Assembly: GCF_030719295.1 (NCBI RefSeq)
Contig: NZ_CP120997.1
Coordinates: forward strand, 7,264,001-7,328,000
DNA from: Streptomyces sp. Mut1
GTDB lineage: Bacteria > Actinomycetota > Actinomycetes > Streptomycetales > Streptomycetaceae
Length of the DNA: 64,000 nt
Direction: 5' to 3'
The translations under genes were made by a program, and so were the position numbers. Shown one piece after another: positions 35,814 to 43,979 of the stretch. The notes under the pieces were generated by a model. It had not been told where the DNA came from, did no database searches, and saw only the letters and a program-made list of their open reading frames with translations. The stretch's first letter is position 1, and every line of letters begins with the position of its first letter.

Positions 35814-37291
35814 GCCGCACGTACGCGGTGGCGGCCGTCGCCGTCGTCGTCCTGGCCACCGTCCTCGTCGGCGGATTCGGGCTGCGGATCTCCCGCACCA
35901 CCTCCGACTTCTACGTCGCCTCGCGCACCGTGCGCCCCCGGCTCAACGCCGCCGCCATCAGCGGCGAATACCTCTCCGCCGCCTCCTTCCTCGGCATCGC
36001 CGGGCTCGTCCTCGTCCACGGGCCCGACATGCTGTGGTACCCGGTCGGCTACACCGCCGGCTATCTGGTGCTGCTGGTCTTCGTCGCGGCCCCGCTGCGC
36101 CGCTCGGGGGCGTACACCCTCCCCGACTTCGCCGAAGGACGCCTGGAGTCCCTGCACGTACGCAGACTCGTCAGCGTGCTCGTCGTCGGCGCCGGCTGGC
36201 TCTACCTCGTCCCCCAGCTCCAGGGCGCCGGCCTCACCCTCAAGATCCTCACCGGGGCGCCCGGCTGGCTCGGCAACGTGCTGGTGGCCTCCGGGGTCGT
36301 CCTCGCCGTCGCCGCCGGCGGCATGCGCTCGATCACCTTCGTGCAGGTCTTCCAGTACTGGCTGAAGCTGACCGCACTCCTCGTCCCGGCGATCTTCCTG
36401 GTGCTGGCCTGGCAGGGCGACGGGCAGCCCCGCATCACCTTCGACGAGCATCTCTCCGCCTTCCGCGCCGACCACCCGCTGTACGCCACCTACGGCCTCA
36501 TCGTCGCCACCTTCCTCGGCACCATGGGCCTGCCGCACGTCGTCGTCCGCTTCTACACCAGCCCCAACGGCCGCGACGCCCGCCGCACCACCGTCGCCGT
36601 CCTCGCACTGATCGGCGTCTTCTACCTCCTGCCGCCCGTCTACGGCGCGCTCGGCCGGCTGTACGCCCCCGAGCTCATCCACGGCGGCGACGCCGACGCC
36701 GCCGTGCTGCTGCTGCCGGGCCGGGTCATCGGCGGCCTCGGCGGCGACCTGCTCGGCGCGCTCGTCGCCGGGGGCGCCTTCGCCGCGTTCCTGTCCACCG
36801 CGTCCGGACTGACCATGGCGGTCGCCGGGGTCATCACCCAGGACGTGCTGCCCTCGCGCGGGGTACGGCATTTCCGGCTGTCCACCGTCCTCGCCATCTC
36901 CGTCCCGCTGGCCGGCTCGCTGATGGTCAGCCGGGTCCCCGTCGCCGACTCCGTGGGCATGGCCTTCGCCGTCTCCGCGTCCTCCTTCTGCCCGCTGCTG
37001 GTCCTCGGCATCTGGTGGCGCCGGCTCACCCCGCCGGGCGCCGTCGCCGGCCTCCTGCTGGGCGGCGGCTCCGCGCTGCTGTCCGTCGCCATCACGGTCA
37101 GCGGCGCGGTACGCCCGCCCGGCTGGCCGCACGCCCTGCTTGCCTGGCCCGCGGTCTGGTCCGTGCCCGTCGGGTTCCTCGCCATGATCCTGGTCTCGCT
37201 CGCCACCCCGGGCCGCATCCCCCCCGGCACCAACGCCGCCATGACCCGCTTCCACCTGCCCGAGGCGCTCACCACCGGGAGGCACCGGTGA
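35810..37291 (+). CDS. Sodium:solute symporter (ActP/acetate-pyruvate type)
   Basis: 493 aa, about 13 membrane helices, SSS/SLC5 family. SRTVRPRLNAAAISGEYLSAASFLG, GMRSITFVQVFQYWLK, TMGLPHVVVRFYT and TASGLTMAVAGVITQDVLP match ActP and MctC monocarboxylate permeases. GTG start overlapping the DUF485 gene; GTGA overlap with the downstream kinase. Substrate is probably a short carboxylate such as acetate or pyruvate. Confidence 0.93.
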   Translation: MSRTYAVAAVAVVVLATVLVGGFGLRISRTTSDFYVASRTVRPRLNAAAISGEYLSAASFLGIAGLVLVHGPDMLWYPVGYTAGYLVLLVFVAAPLRRSGAYTLPDFAEGRLESLHVRRLVSVLVVGAGWLYLVPQLQGAGLTLKILTGAPGWLGNVLVASGVVLAVAAGGMRSITFVQVFQYWLKLTALLVPAIFLVLAWQGDGQPRITFDEHLSAFRADHPLYATYGLIVATFLGTMGLPHVVVRFYTSPNGRDARRTTVAVLALIGVFYLLPPVYGALGRLYAPELIHGGDADAAVLLLPGRVIGGLGGDLLGALVAGGAFAAFLSTASGLTMAVAGVITQDVLPSRGVRHFRLSTVLAISVPLAGSLMVSRVPVADSVGMAFAVSASSFCPLLVLGIWWRRLTPPGAVAGLLLGGGSALLSVAITVSGAVRPPGWPHALLAWPAVWSVPVGFLAMILVSLATPGRIPPGTNAAMTRFHLPEALTTGRHR

Positions 37292-38478
37292 CCGGGGCCG
37301 GATACGCCGTCATCGTCCTGCTCGCCCTGCTCCTGTTCGGCGGCGGCCTCCTGATCGGCCGGCGCACCGCCCGACCCGTGCGCACCAGCGACGTGGGCAC
37401 GCCCGTGGAGCACGCCACCTTCGAGACGCTGCACACCGCCTCCCTGGCCGCGCCCCCGCTGCGCGCCGGGCTCACCGAGGACAGCGCCCGCAGGTCCGCC
37501 CGCAGGCTGCGCTCCCTGCTGGGCACCGACGCCCTGTGCCTCACCGACCGCGACCGGGTCCTGGTCTGGCACGGCGAGGGCGACCACCACGGGCGGCACG
37601 TCATGGAACAGGTCGCGGGCGTCCTGGAGACCGGCCGCGACACCGCCTTCCGCAGCGACTGCGAGGACCTGGACTGCCCGCTGAAGTGGGCCGTCGCCGT
37701 GCCCCTCACCGTCGACCACCGGGTGCTCGGCACCCTCGTCGCCTACGCCCCGCGCGAGTCCGCCGTCCTGGCCAGGGCGGCCGGCGAGGTCGCCCGCTGG
37801 GTGTGCGTCCAGCTGGAACTCGCCGAACTCGACCGCTCGCGCACCCAGCTCATCGAGGCGGAGATCAGGGCCCTGCGCGCGCAGATCTCCCCGCACTTCA
37901 TCTTCAACTCCCTGGCCGCCATCGCCTCCTTCGTCCGCACCGACCCGGAACAGGCCCGCGAACTGCTCCTGGAATTCGCCGACTTCACCCGCTACTCGTT
38001 CCGCAGCCACGGCGACTTCACCACCCTCGCCGACGAACTGCACTCCATCGACCAGTACCTCGCCCTGGTCCGGGCCCGCTTCGGCGAACGGCTCTCCGTC
38101 ACCCTCCAGGTCGCCCCCGAGGTACTGCCCGTCGCCCTGCCCTTCCTCTGCCTCCAGCCGCTCGTCGAGAACGCCGTCAAACACGGCCTCGAAGGCGCCG
38201 TCACCTCCAGCCGCATCACCATCAGCGCCCTGGACGCCGGCTCCGAGGCCGAGGTCGTCATCGAGGACGACGGCACGGGCATGGACCCCCAGCGGCTGCG
38301 CCACATCCTGCGCGGCGAGGGCGGCAGATCCACCGGCATCGGCCTGCTCAACGTGGACGAACGGCTGCGCCAGGTGTACGGGGACGACTACGGCCTCGTC
38401 ATCGAGACGGGCATCGGCGCCGGGATGCGGATCACCGTACGGCTGCCGAAGTACCGCGCGGGCGTGCACGGTTCCTGA
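37288..38478 (+). CDS. LytS-like sensor histidine kinase
   Basis: 396 aa. One N-terminal TM (about 7-24), a GAF-like sensory region (about 60-175) with a Cys pair in SDCEDLDCPL (Cys125, Cys130), then a His_kinase domain with His203 in QISPHFIFNSL and an ATPase with VENAVKHG, DDGTGM and GIGLLNV. It overlaps the symporter by 4 nt, so sensor and transporter are translationally coupled. It probably phosphorylates the LytTR regulator at 34634. Confidence 0.92.
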   Translation: MTGAGYAVIVLLALLLFGGGLLIGRRTARPVRTSDVGTPVEHATFETLHTASLAAPPLRAGLTEDSARRSARRLRSLLGTDALCLTDRDRVLVWHGEGDHHGRHVMEQVAGVLETGRDTAFRSDCEDLDCPLKWAVAVPLTVDHRVLGTLVAYAPRESAVLARAAGEVARWVCVQLELAELDRSRTQLIEAEIRALRAQISPHFIFNSLAAIASFVRTDPEQARELLLEFADFTRYSFRSHGDFTTLADELHSIDQYLALVRARFGERLSVTLQVAPEVLPVALPFLCLQPLVENAVKHGLEGAVTSSRITISALDAGSEAEVVIEDDGTGMDPQRLRHILRGEGGRSTGIGLLNVDERLRQVYGDDYGLVIETGIGAGMRITVRLPKYRAGVHGS

Positions 38479-38502
38479 CCGCCCGCCACTTTGGCCGGCC
38501 TC

Positions 38503-39021
38503 TCAGTACAGGTGGACCGCCAGATGCCCCAGCGGCAGGCCCAGCTGCCACGCCGGGGTCCACACCTGGGCGGCGTCCTCGGCGACCGGGTCCGCGCCGT
38601 CGTCCTCCTCCCAGGGCAGCGGGCCGATGGCCTCCAGGTCGGCAGCCAGCAGCTCGGTCTCCTCCAGCCACCGCCAGGCCGCCCGCGCCAGCGCCAGATC
38701 GGCGTCCGTGCATCCGGGTGCGGGAGCACCGAGCCGGTCGCACACCCACCGGCGCCACGGCGGCCCGTACGCGGTGAGCAGGCGCAGCTCGTCCACCCGA
38801 GCCGCGGGCAGGGCCTCGGCCACCGCGCTGTCCAGGAGGAAGATGGTCAGCGCGAGCGCGTCGCGCCCTGCCCGGTACTCCAGCGTCGCCGGTTCCATCA
38901 GGTCACCGGTCAGCAGCAGCTCGTCGGCGAGGTACTCCGCGTACATCCAGGCCATCGGGACCGGCAGTTCGCCCTCGCCGGACCCCTCATGACGTTCCGG
39001 GCGCATCCCGAATCGCCTCAT
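38503..39021 (-). CDS. Conserved hypothetical protein
   Basis: 172 aa, soluble, acidic and Leu/Ala-rich, with Trp-containing helices (WMYAEYLADELLLTG, AWRWLEETELLAADLEAIG, WTPAWQLGLPLGHLAVHLY). No metal, nucleotide or catalytic motif is seen. AAAGGA precedes the ATG at 39021 closely; a second ATG at 39006 has GAGG 8 nt upstream and may be the true start. It converges with the LytS-like kinase. Function unknown. Confidence 0.7.
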   Translation of the reverse strand: MRRFGMRPERHEGSGEGELPVPMAWMYAEYLADELLLTGDLMEPATLEYRAGRDALALTIFLLDSAVAEALPAARVDELRLLTAYGPPWRRWVCDRLGAPAPGCTDADLALARAAWRWLEETELLAADLEAIGPLPWEEDDGADPVAEDAAQVWTPAWQLGLPLGHLAVHLY

Positions 39022-39168
39022 TTCCTTTTCTCGGCACCGGGTGCGGGGACCGTGCGGCCGCGGGCCCCCGGCCGGTTCCCCACGCAGCATTGAACCGGGG
39101 GAGCGCGCCCCGCGTGGCCAGAAGGGCAGGATCCGCCGGACCCGATCCGTCACAGACATGAGGTTGCG

Positions 39169-39366
39169 ATGACCGCCGACCCCGGGGAGGGACCGCACAT
39201 GCGGCAGTTGCTCGGCGCCTACGTCCTGGACGCGCTGCCCGCCGCCGAGGCCCGCACGGTCGCCCGTCACCTGAGCCGCTGCGACCGTTGCGCCGCCGAC
39301 TACGCGGCGGTCGCGGAGGCGGCGCAGCTGCTGGCACTGGTGCGGGAGGAGGATCTGCTGGAGTAA
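39169..39366 (+). CDS. Stand-alone zinc-finger anti-sigma domain protein
   Basis: 65 aa. The HxxxCxxC motif of zinc-associated anti-sigma (ZAS) proteins is seen in ARHLSRCDRCA, with LLGAYVLDALPAAEARTVARH before it. ZAS proteins normally continue into a membrane or sensory domain; here the protein stops shortly after the motif. GAGG lies 5 nt before the ATG. Its 3' end overlaps the opposing ECF sigma gene by 67 nt. Confidence 0.8.
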   Translation: MTADPGEGPHMRQLLGAYVLDALPAAEARTVARHLSRCDRCAADYAAVAEAAQLLALVREEDLLE

Positions 39367-39869
39367 CCGGGCAGATTGCGGGAAAGCAGCCGCAGCGCGT
39401 AGTACGAACGGGACTTGACCGTGCCCGCCGGTATCCCGAGCACCTGGGCCGTCTCGCCCACGCTCAGCCCGCGGAAGTAGATCTGCACGAGCACCGACCG
39501 GTGCTCCGGGCTCAGAGCGCGTACGGCTTCGCGTACGTCGAGCGCGGCGACCGCGGACTCGGCGGTGTCGGTCCCGGCCGGGGCGCACTCCAGGACCACG
39601 TCGCTGACCTCGGCGGGCCGGGCCAGCCGCGAGCGTCGGGCGTCGATCGCCAGCCGGCGCCCGACGGTGAACAGCCAGGGTCGCATCGACTCGTACGGCC
39701 CGTCGAAGGCCTCCGGGTGCTGCCAGGCCCGCACCAGCGTCTCCTGGAGGAGGTCCTCGGCCCGCTGCCGGTCGCCGAAGGTCAGGCCGAGCAGAAAGTG
39801 GAACAGGGCGGGTCCGTGTTCACGCTGGAGCTCCGCGAGGGCCCGCTCATCGGTCGTCGTCGTGGTCAT
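39300..39869 (-). CDS. ECF-family sigma factor
   Basis: 189 aa with the two ECF domains: region 2 (RAEDLLQETLVRAWQHPEAFDG, RPWLFTVGRRLAIDARR) and region 4 (LSPEHRSVLVQIYFRGLSVGETAQVLGIPAGTVKSRSYYALRLL). No N- or C-terminal extra domain. The C-terminal 16 residues (SSRTSASSCAASATAA) are encoded antisense to the anti-sigma gene and look like read-through of its reverse complement. The expected partner is the ZAS protein opposite. Confidence 0.92.
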   Translation of the reverse strand: MTTTTTDERALAELQREHGPALFHFLLGLTFGDRQRAEDLLQETLVRAWQHPEAFDGPYESMRPWLFTVGRRLAIDARRSRLARPAEVSDVVLECAPAGTDTAESAVAALDVREAVRALSPEHRSVLVQIYFRGLSVGETAQVLGIPAGTVKSRSYYALRLLSRNLPGYSSRSSSRTSASSCAASATAA

Positions 39870-40032
39870 GGTGAACGCCCTTTCCGCCAAGGCCCTGCCG
39901 CCTCGCTGCTGACTGGCGTATACGAGCGCATTCAGGCCACGAGGGACAGGACAAACGCCGCCCCGTGCGACGAGCGGTCGCACAGAGCGGCGAATGGTGC
40001 GGTGAGCGGTCGGGCGGCTGCCGGGCGGGGTG

Positions 40033-40494
40033 TTACGGGACCACGGTGACCGGCCAGCGGCCCGCCTTCACCAGACGGACGGCGACCGAGCCGATGAAGC
40101 GGTGGCCCGCCGACTCCGAGGCGCCCACCACGACGGCGTCCGCCTTGAGCTCGTCGGCGGCCGTCACCAGACCGTTGTACGGGTCACCGCGGAAGGTGTG
40201 GAACTCCCAGCGCACGTCCCATATGTCCTTCAGTCGCTCCGTCGCCGCGCGGATCTCGCTCACCAGTCCCTCGGCGACCTCCGCCGTCGCGTCACCGATC
40301 GGAGCCCCGAGCGCGGCGCCCGCGGGCAGCACCGGCTGGACGTAGACCAGGGCGAGCTTGGCCCCCTGGCGGCGGGCGAGCCCGGCGGCATAGGCCGCGG
40401 CACGCATCGAGGACTCCGAACCGTCGAGGCCCGCGACGATCACCTTGGGTCCGTCTGTGCCACGTTCGAACTGGTGGGGCTGCTGAGCTGTCAC
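40033..40494 (-). CDS. Universal stress protein (UspA family)
   Basis: 153 aa single USP domain. VIVAGLDGSESSMRAAAYAAGLA begins the fold, and VVVGASESAGHRFIGSVAVRLVKAGRWPVTVV matches the ATP-binding G-2x-G-9x-G(S/T) loop with slight changes. The GTG at 40494 is chosen because similarity begins there. It is divergent from the polysaccharide deacetylase. Confidence 0.88.
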   Translation of the reverse strand: MTAQQPHQFERGTDGPKVIVAGLDGSESSMRAAAYAAGLARRQGAKLALVYVQPVLPAGAALGAPIGDATAEVAEGLVSEIRAATERLKDIWDVRWEFHTFRGDPYNGLVTAADELKADAVVVGASESAGHRFIGSVAVRLVKAGRWPVTVVP

Positions 40495-40657
40495 GGCAGT
40501 GAGGCTATCGGCTCGGCCCCGCGCCCCCGCCCCGGCCTCCCGGAGGCGACGCCCCCGCCGCCACGTGCGCGGACGTACTCCCTCCATCCGGGTGCAAAAC
40601 CCCCGGCGGGCGGTGTCGCTGAAGCCGGCGGCCGAGCAGACGTGCGAGCAGTGGGGC

Positions 40658-41500
40658 ATGAAGAGTGATCACAGTCTGCCCCTGCGCAGAACGCTCCTGC
40701 GGCTGGCCGCGGGCCTGGGCGCCGCCACCGCCGTGCGCCTCGTCGCCGCGGACCCCGTCGGCTCCCCGCCACGACCCGCGCCGAAGGCCGCGGGAGCGGC
40801 GGGATCACGGCCCGCCGCCCTCAGGACCGGACCGCTCGCCTATAAACTGCGGCCCATGACGGGACACACGCCGCCCCGCTACCGCCCGGCGGCGCCACCG
40901 GTGCGCACCCGGCCGTTCGAGAAGCTGACCGACATCGGCCACGCGATGGTGCTGACCTTCGACGACGGTCCCGATCCGCTCTACACCCCGCACATCCTGG
41001 ACACGCTGCGCGAGCACGATGTCCGGGCGATGTTCTTCCTCTGCGGCGAGATGGCGAACGACAACCGGGACCTCGTCCGCCGGATCGCCGACGAGGGGCA
41101 CACCGTGGGCAACCACTCGTGGACGCACCCCCTGGTCACCAAGCTCTCCCGGGCGGGCATCACCGACGAGCTGGGCCGCACCAGCGACGTGATCGAGAAG
41201 ATCACCGGCGCCGCGCCGCTCTGGTACCGGGCGCCCTACGGTGCCTGGAACCGCAACTCCTTCGAGATCGGCGCCGCGCTGGGCATGGAGCCGATGGCCT
41301 GGACCGTGGACACCCTCGACTGGACCGTGCCCGGCACCGACAGCATCGTGCGCCGGGTCACCCAGGGGGCGGGCCCCGGCGTCGTGGTGCTCTCCCACGA
41401 CGCGGGCGGCAACCGCTCGCAGAGCGTGGCGGCGCTGGGCCGGTATCTGCCCGAGCTGCTGGCCGACGGATACCGGCTCACCGTGCCGCACCGCCGCTGA
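40658..41500 (+). CDS. Secreted polysaccharide deacetylase (CE4)
   Basis: 280 aa. The N-terminus LRRTLLRLAAGLGAATA looks like a twin-arginine or Sec signal. The NodB homology domain begins near 95: TFDDGPD (Asp102, Asp103), NHSWTHP (His153, His157), YRAPYGAWN, and VVLSHDAGGN with the late histidine. CE4 enzymes remove N-acetyl groups from chitin or peptidoglycan in the wall. Metal ligands are all present. Confidence 0.92.
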   Translation: MKSDHSLPLRRTLLRLAAGLGAATAVRLVAADPVGSPPRPAPKAAGAAGSRPAALRTGPLAYKLRPMTGHTPPRYRPAAPPVRTRPFEKLTDIGHAMVLTFDDGPDPLYTPHILDTLREHDVRAMFFLCGEMANDNRDLVRRIADEGHTVGNHSWTHPLVTKLSRAGITDELGRTSDVIEKITGAAPLWYRAPYGAWNRNSFEIGAALGMEPMAWTVDTLDWTVPGTDSIVRRVTQGAGPGVVVLSHDAGGNRSQSVAALGRYLPELLADGYRLTVPHRR

Positions 41501-41533
41501 CAGCGTGTTCGGCGCAGTCGGCGGATGGGGGGT

Positions 41534-42193
41534 TCAGCGGGTCTCCACCAGACGGGCGAAGACCACGACGTTGCCGTCGTAGCCGTTGGCCTTGGTGTAT
41601 CCGCCGCCGCAGGTGATGACCCGCAGCTCCGCCTGTCCGGTGTCGCCGTAGACGCGGGCGCCGGGGAAGTCGTTCTTGGCGTAGACCTCGACGCCGTAGA
41701 CCTCGAAGACTGCCACCCGGTCGTCGCTGCGCTCGATCTCGACGCGGTCGCCCTTCTTCATCGAACCGAGGCCGTAGAAGACGGCGGGCCCCGCCTTGTT
41801 GTCGACGTGGCCGACGACGACGGAGGTGCCGAGCTGCCCGGGGGCGATGCCGTTCTGGTACCAGCCCGCCAGGTTGGGGTCCTCCGGCGGCGGCGTCTCG
41901 ATCCAGCCGTCCGGATCGAGGTTCACATCGATGACCGGCGCGTCGACCTGGATGGCCGGGATGGCCACGCGGGCGACGGGCGCGTACGCCAGGGGCTTGA
42001 CCGACGGGACCGTCACCGGGGCCGCGGGGGCGTTCTTCTGCTGGCCGACGGAGGCGGCGGCGACCGGCTGCGGGGGGCCGGGGGAGAGGTCGGCACCGTT
42101 GCGCATCAGTGCCAGACCGGTGAGCATCGCCAGGGCGAGCGCGCCCCAGGGCGAGTATCTGATCCGTTCGGGTCGCCAGTTGTCCCGGCCCAT
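41534..42193 (-). CDS. Class F sortase
   Basis: 219 aa. An N-terminal TM (about 15-31) and Pro-rich stem precede the sortase barrel. His129 (VVVGHVD), Cys195 (LRVITCGG) and Arg214 (VVVFARL) form the catalytic triad. The ATG at 42193 has GAAGGG at 6 nt, better than the ATG two codons upstream. It lies between a deacetylase and two secreted proteins that carry an unusual C-terminal anchor-like tail, its possible substrates. Confidence 0.92.
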   Translation of the reverse strand: MGRDNWRPERIRYSPWGALALAMLTGLALMRNGADLSPGPPQPVAAASVGQQKNAPAAPVTVPSVKPLAYAPVARVAIPAIQVDAPVIDVNLDPDGWIETPPPEDPNLAGWYQNGIAPGQLGTSVVVGHVDNKAGPAVFYGLGSMKKGDRVEIERSDDRVAVFEVYGVEVYAKNDFPGARVYGDTGQAELRVITCGGGYTKANGYDGNVVVFARLVETR

Positions 42194-42506
42194 GGTCATC
42201 CCTTCGTCGCGACGAGCAGAACGCTAGGCGCGGTGCGGGCGGGCGGCGATCAGAGAAGGGCGAACGGGTGGCGGCGACGCACCCGGATGCTTATCGGAGT
42301 AGCGCGCGGATAAAAGTTCTGACGGTCTGTGACCTGCGCGTCCATCAGTTCGCGGCGCGCGCGCCCGGCGTGTCGGATCGCTGGTGTGGAGTAGTGCCGA
42401 CATGCGGTGGATCAAGGATCTGGTGAGGGTTCGTCATGGGAGGCGTTCTCGTCGATCCATCCCGGGCGCACAGAGCCCGGGGCGCTTCCCGGTGGAGGTT
42501 CGAACG
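42194..42506. other. 313-nt intergenic region between sortase and Asn/Gly-rich protein
   Basis: Divergent promoter space. A lower-GC stretch around 42285-42340 is the likely core. No gene, tRNA or firm operator was recognised. GGAGG at 42492-42498 is the ribosome site of the next gene. Confidence 0.4.
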
Positions 42507-43157
42507 ATGCGTGCTACACGCGCTCTCGTTGTCGCCGCGACCGCCGTCGCCGCTCTCGGGCTCGGTGCCCCGATGGCGGCCGCCGGTGGAGATGTCGGGA
42601 ACAACCAGAACAATGGCAACAACCAGAACGGCTGGAACGACCAGGACGGCTGGAACAACGGCAACAACAACGGCAATGGGAACGGGAACAACAACGGCAA
42701 CAACAACGGGAACGGAAACGGCAACGGGAACAACAACGGGAACGGAAACGGGCGCAACAACGGCCCGAACAACGTGACCGTCGACCCCGAGCGCGTGCAC
42801 CAGGGCGCGGCCATGCAGGTCAGCGCCGAGGGCTGCGGCCGGGGCGGCAGCGTCTCGTCCAACGCGTTCCGGACCACGCGGCTCTCGGCCGGCCGGATCG
42901 GCCACGCCCGGGTCCGCATCCTCAACGACGCGACGCCCGGCTCGTACAACCTGACCGTGCGGTGCGACGGCACCGACCGGACGGCCGGCCACCGCTTCAC
43001 CGTGCTCGACAGCCGGGGCGCGCAGGGCGGCCTCGGCGGCTCGATGGCCACGACCCCGGCCGAGATGGGTGTCGGAGCGGGCCTGGTCGCCTCGGCGGCG
43101 CTCGGCGGCGGCATGTACCTCATGCGCCGTCGCAGGACGGGCCATGGGGCGGTCTGA
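42507..43157 (+). CDS. Secreted Asn/Gly-repeat protein with QGGLGGS-TM-Arg tail
   Basis: 216 aa. Signal peptide to about residue 27 (APMAAAGG), then a 58-residue Asn/Gly tract with few other residues, then a globular part (about 90-168) with two cysteines (SAEGCGRGG, LTVRCDG) and beta-rich sequence, then GAQGGLGGSM, a hydrophobic helix and RRRR. GGAGG lies 8 nt before the ATG. The domain and tail are shared with the protein at 43252-43806. Location is probably the membrane or cell wall. Confidence 0.85.
   Translation: MRATRALVVAATAVAALGLGAPMAAAGGDVGNNQNNGNNQNGWNDQDGWNNGNNNGNGNGNNNGNNNGNGNGNGNNNGNGNGRNNGPNNVTVDPERVHQGAAMQVSAEGCGRGGSVSSNAFRTTRLSAGRIGHARVRILNDATPGSYNLTVRCDGTDRTAGHRFTVLDSRGAQGGLGGSMATTPAEMGVGAGLVASAALGGGMYLMRRRRTGHGAV
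42600..42773 (+). repeat. Low-complexity AAC/GGC tract coding Asn/Gly
   Basis: A run of AAC, GGC, GGG and GGA codons encodes residues 32-89 of the secreted protein. Repeat unit is irregular; length is likely to vary between strains by slippage. Confidence 0.8.
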
Positions 43158-43191
43158 CCGCGAGGACGTCCCCGCCGGACCGATAACCGAA

Positions 43192-43226
43192 GTCGCCCCG
43201 GGCCCTGTGACAGGACCCGGGGCGAC
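43192..43226. terminator. Hairpin between convergent secreted-protein genes
   Basis: GTCGCCCCGGG (43192-43202) pairs with CCCGGGGCGAC (43216-43226), loop of 13 nt, followed by TCTCGTT. It stands between the two convergent paralogues. Confidence 0.85.
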
Positions 43227-43251
43227 TCTCGTTCCCCATCGCTCGCACCCG

Positions 43252-43806
43252 TCAGTGCGAGCGGCTCTCCCTGCGTCGTCGCACGAAGAACACGACACCG
43301 GCCCCGGCGGCCACGGCCAGCGCGGTGCCGGCGACGATCTCACCGGAGTTCACGCTGTCGATGCTGCCGCCGAGCCCGCCCTGCACTCCGGCCGGTGAGG
43401 CCGAGGCAGCCGCGGTGCTGGTCGAACTCGTGGTGGGCGTGCTCGTGGCCGCGCCGACCGTGAGGTTCACCTTGGCCGTGGAACTGGGCGAGGTGTTGCA
43501 GATGAACGTCACCTCGTAGGCGGCGCCCGGCTTGGCGTCCCAGTCGACGGTGGCCGACGCGCTGCCGTTCACCGGGATGGTGACGGTGTCGAACACCCCC
43601 GAGGAGGCCGTGGCCGTGGTCGAGCAGCCCCTGGCCGCCAGGGTGACCTTGCCGCCCGGCGCGACCACCGACGGTGTGACGGTGTATCCGTTCCCGCCGC
43701 CCGACGGCCCGCCCGCCGTCGCGGCGAACGCGCCGACGGCCGGGGCGGTCAGGGCGAGCGCCGCGGCCCCGAGCAGAGCGAGCGGGGCGACACGTATTGC
43801 GCGCAT
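43252..43806 (-). CDS. Secreted protein with QGGLGGS-TM-Arg tail
   Basis: 184 aa. Signal peptide ends near AFAATAG. The globular part has two cysteines (ARGCSTT, FICNTS) placed as in the paralogue at 42507. A Thr/Ser/Ala linker follows, then GVQGGLGGSI, a hydrophobic helix and RRRRES. GGAGG lies 7 nt before the ATG. It lacks the Asn/Gly tract. Function unknown. Confidence 0.85.
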   Translation of the reverse strand: MRAIRVAPLALLGAAALALTAPAVGAFAATAGGPSGGGNGYTVTPSVVAPGGKVTLAARGCSTTATASSGVFDTVTIPVNGSASATVDWDAKPGAAYEVTFICNTSPSSTAKVNLTVGAATSTPTTSSTSTAAASASPAGVQGGLGGSIDSVNSGEIVAGTALAVAAGAGVVFFVRRRRESRSH

Positions 43807-43979
43807 GGTGAATCCTCCGGGTCCCCGAGGAGCAACTGCGGAACGGATTTCCACAAAGTGTCAGAAATGCACCTCGAATGCGGCCCACGCTAGAAGTGGT
43901 GCATTTCGCCCGCGATCGGGGTCCGGCGAATGGGGCACCGCTGTCCCCCGGGCGGCGGACCCGCCCGGAGAGAATTCCG

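Noticed and set aside
42600..42773. Repeat array resembling a CRISPR or tandem repeat
   Set aside because: It is an irregular Asn/Gly codon tract inside a coding frame, with no spacers or conserved repeat unit.
42507..43806. Canonical sortase LPxTG sorting signals
   Set aside because: Neither secreted protein contains LPxTG or LAxTG before its C-terminal helix; the shared motif is QGGLGGS.
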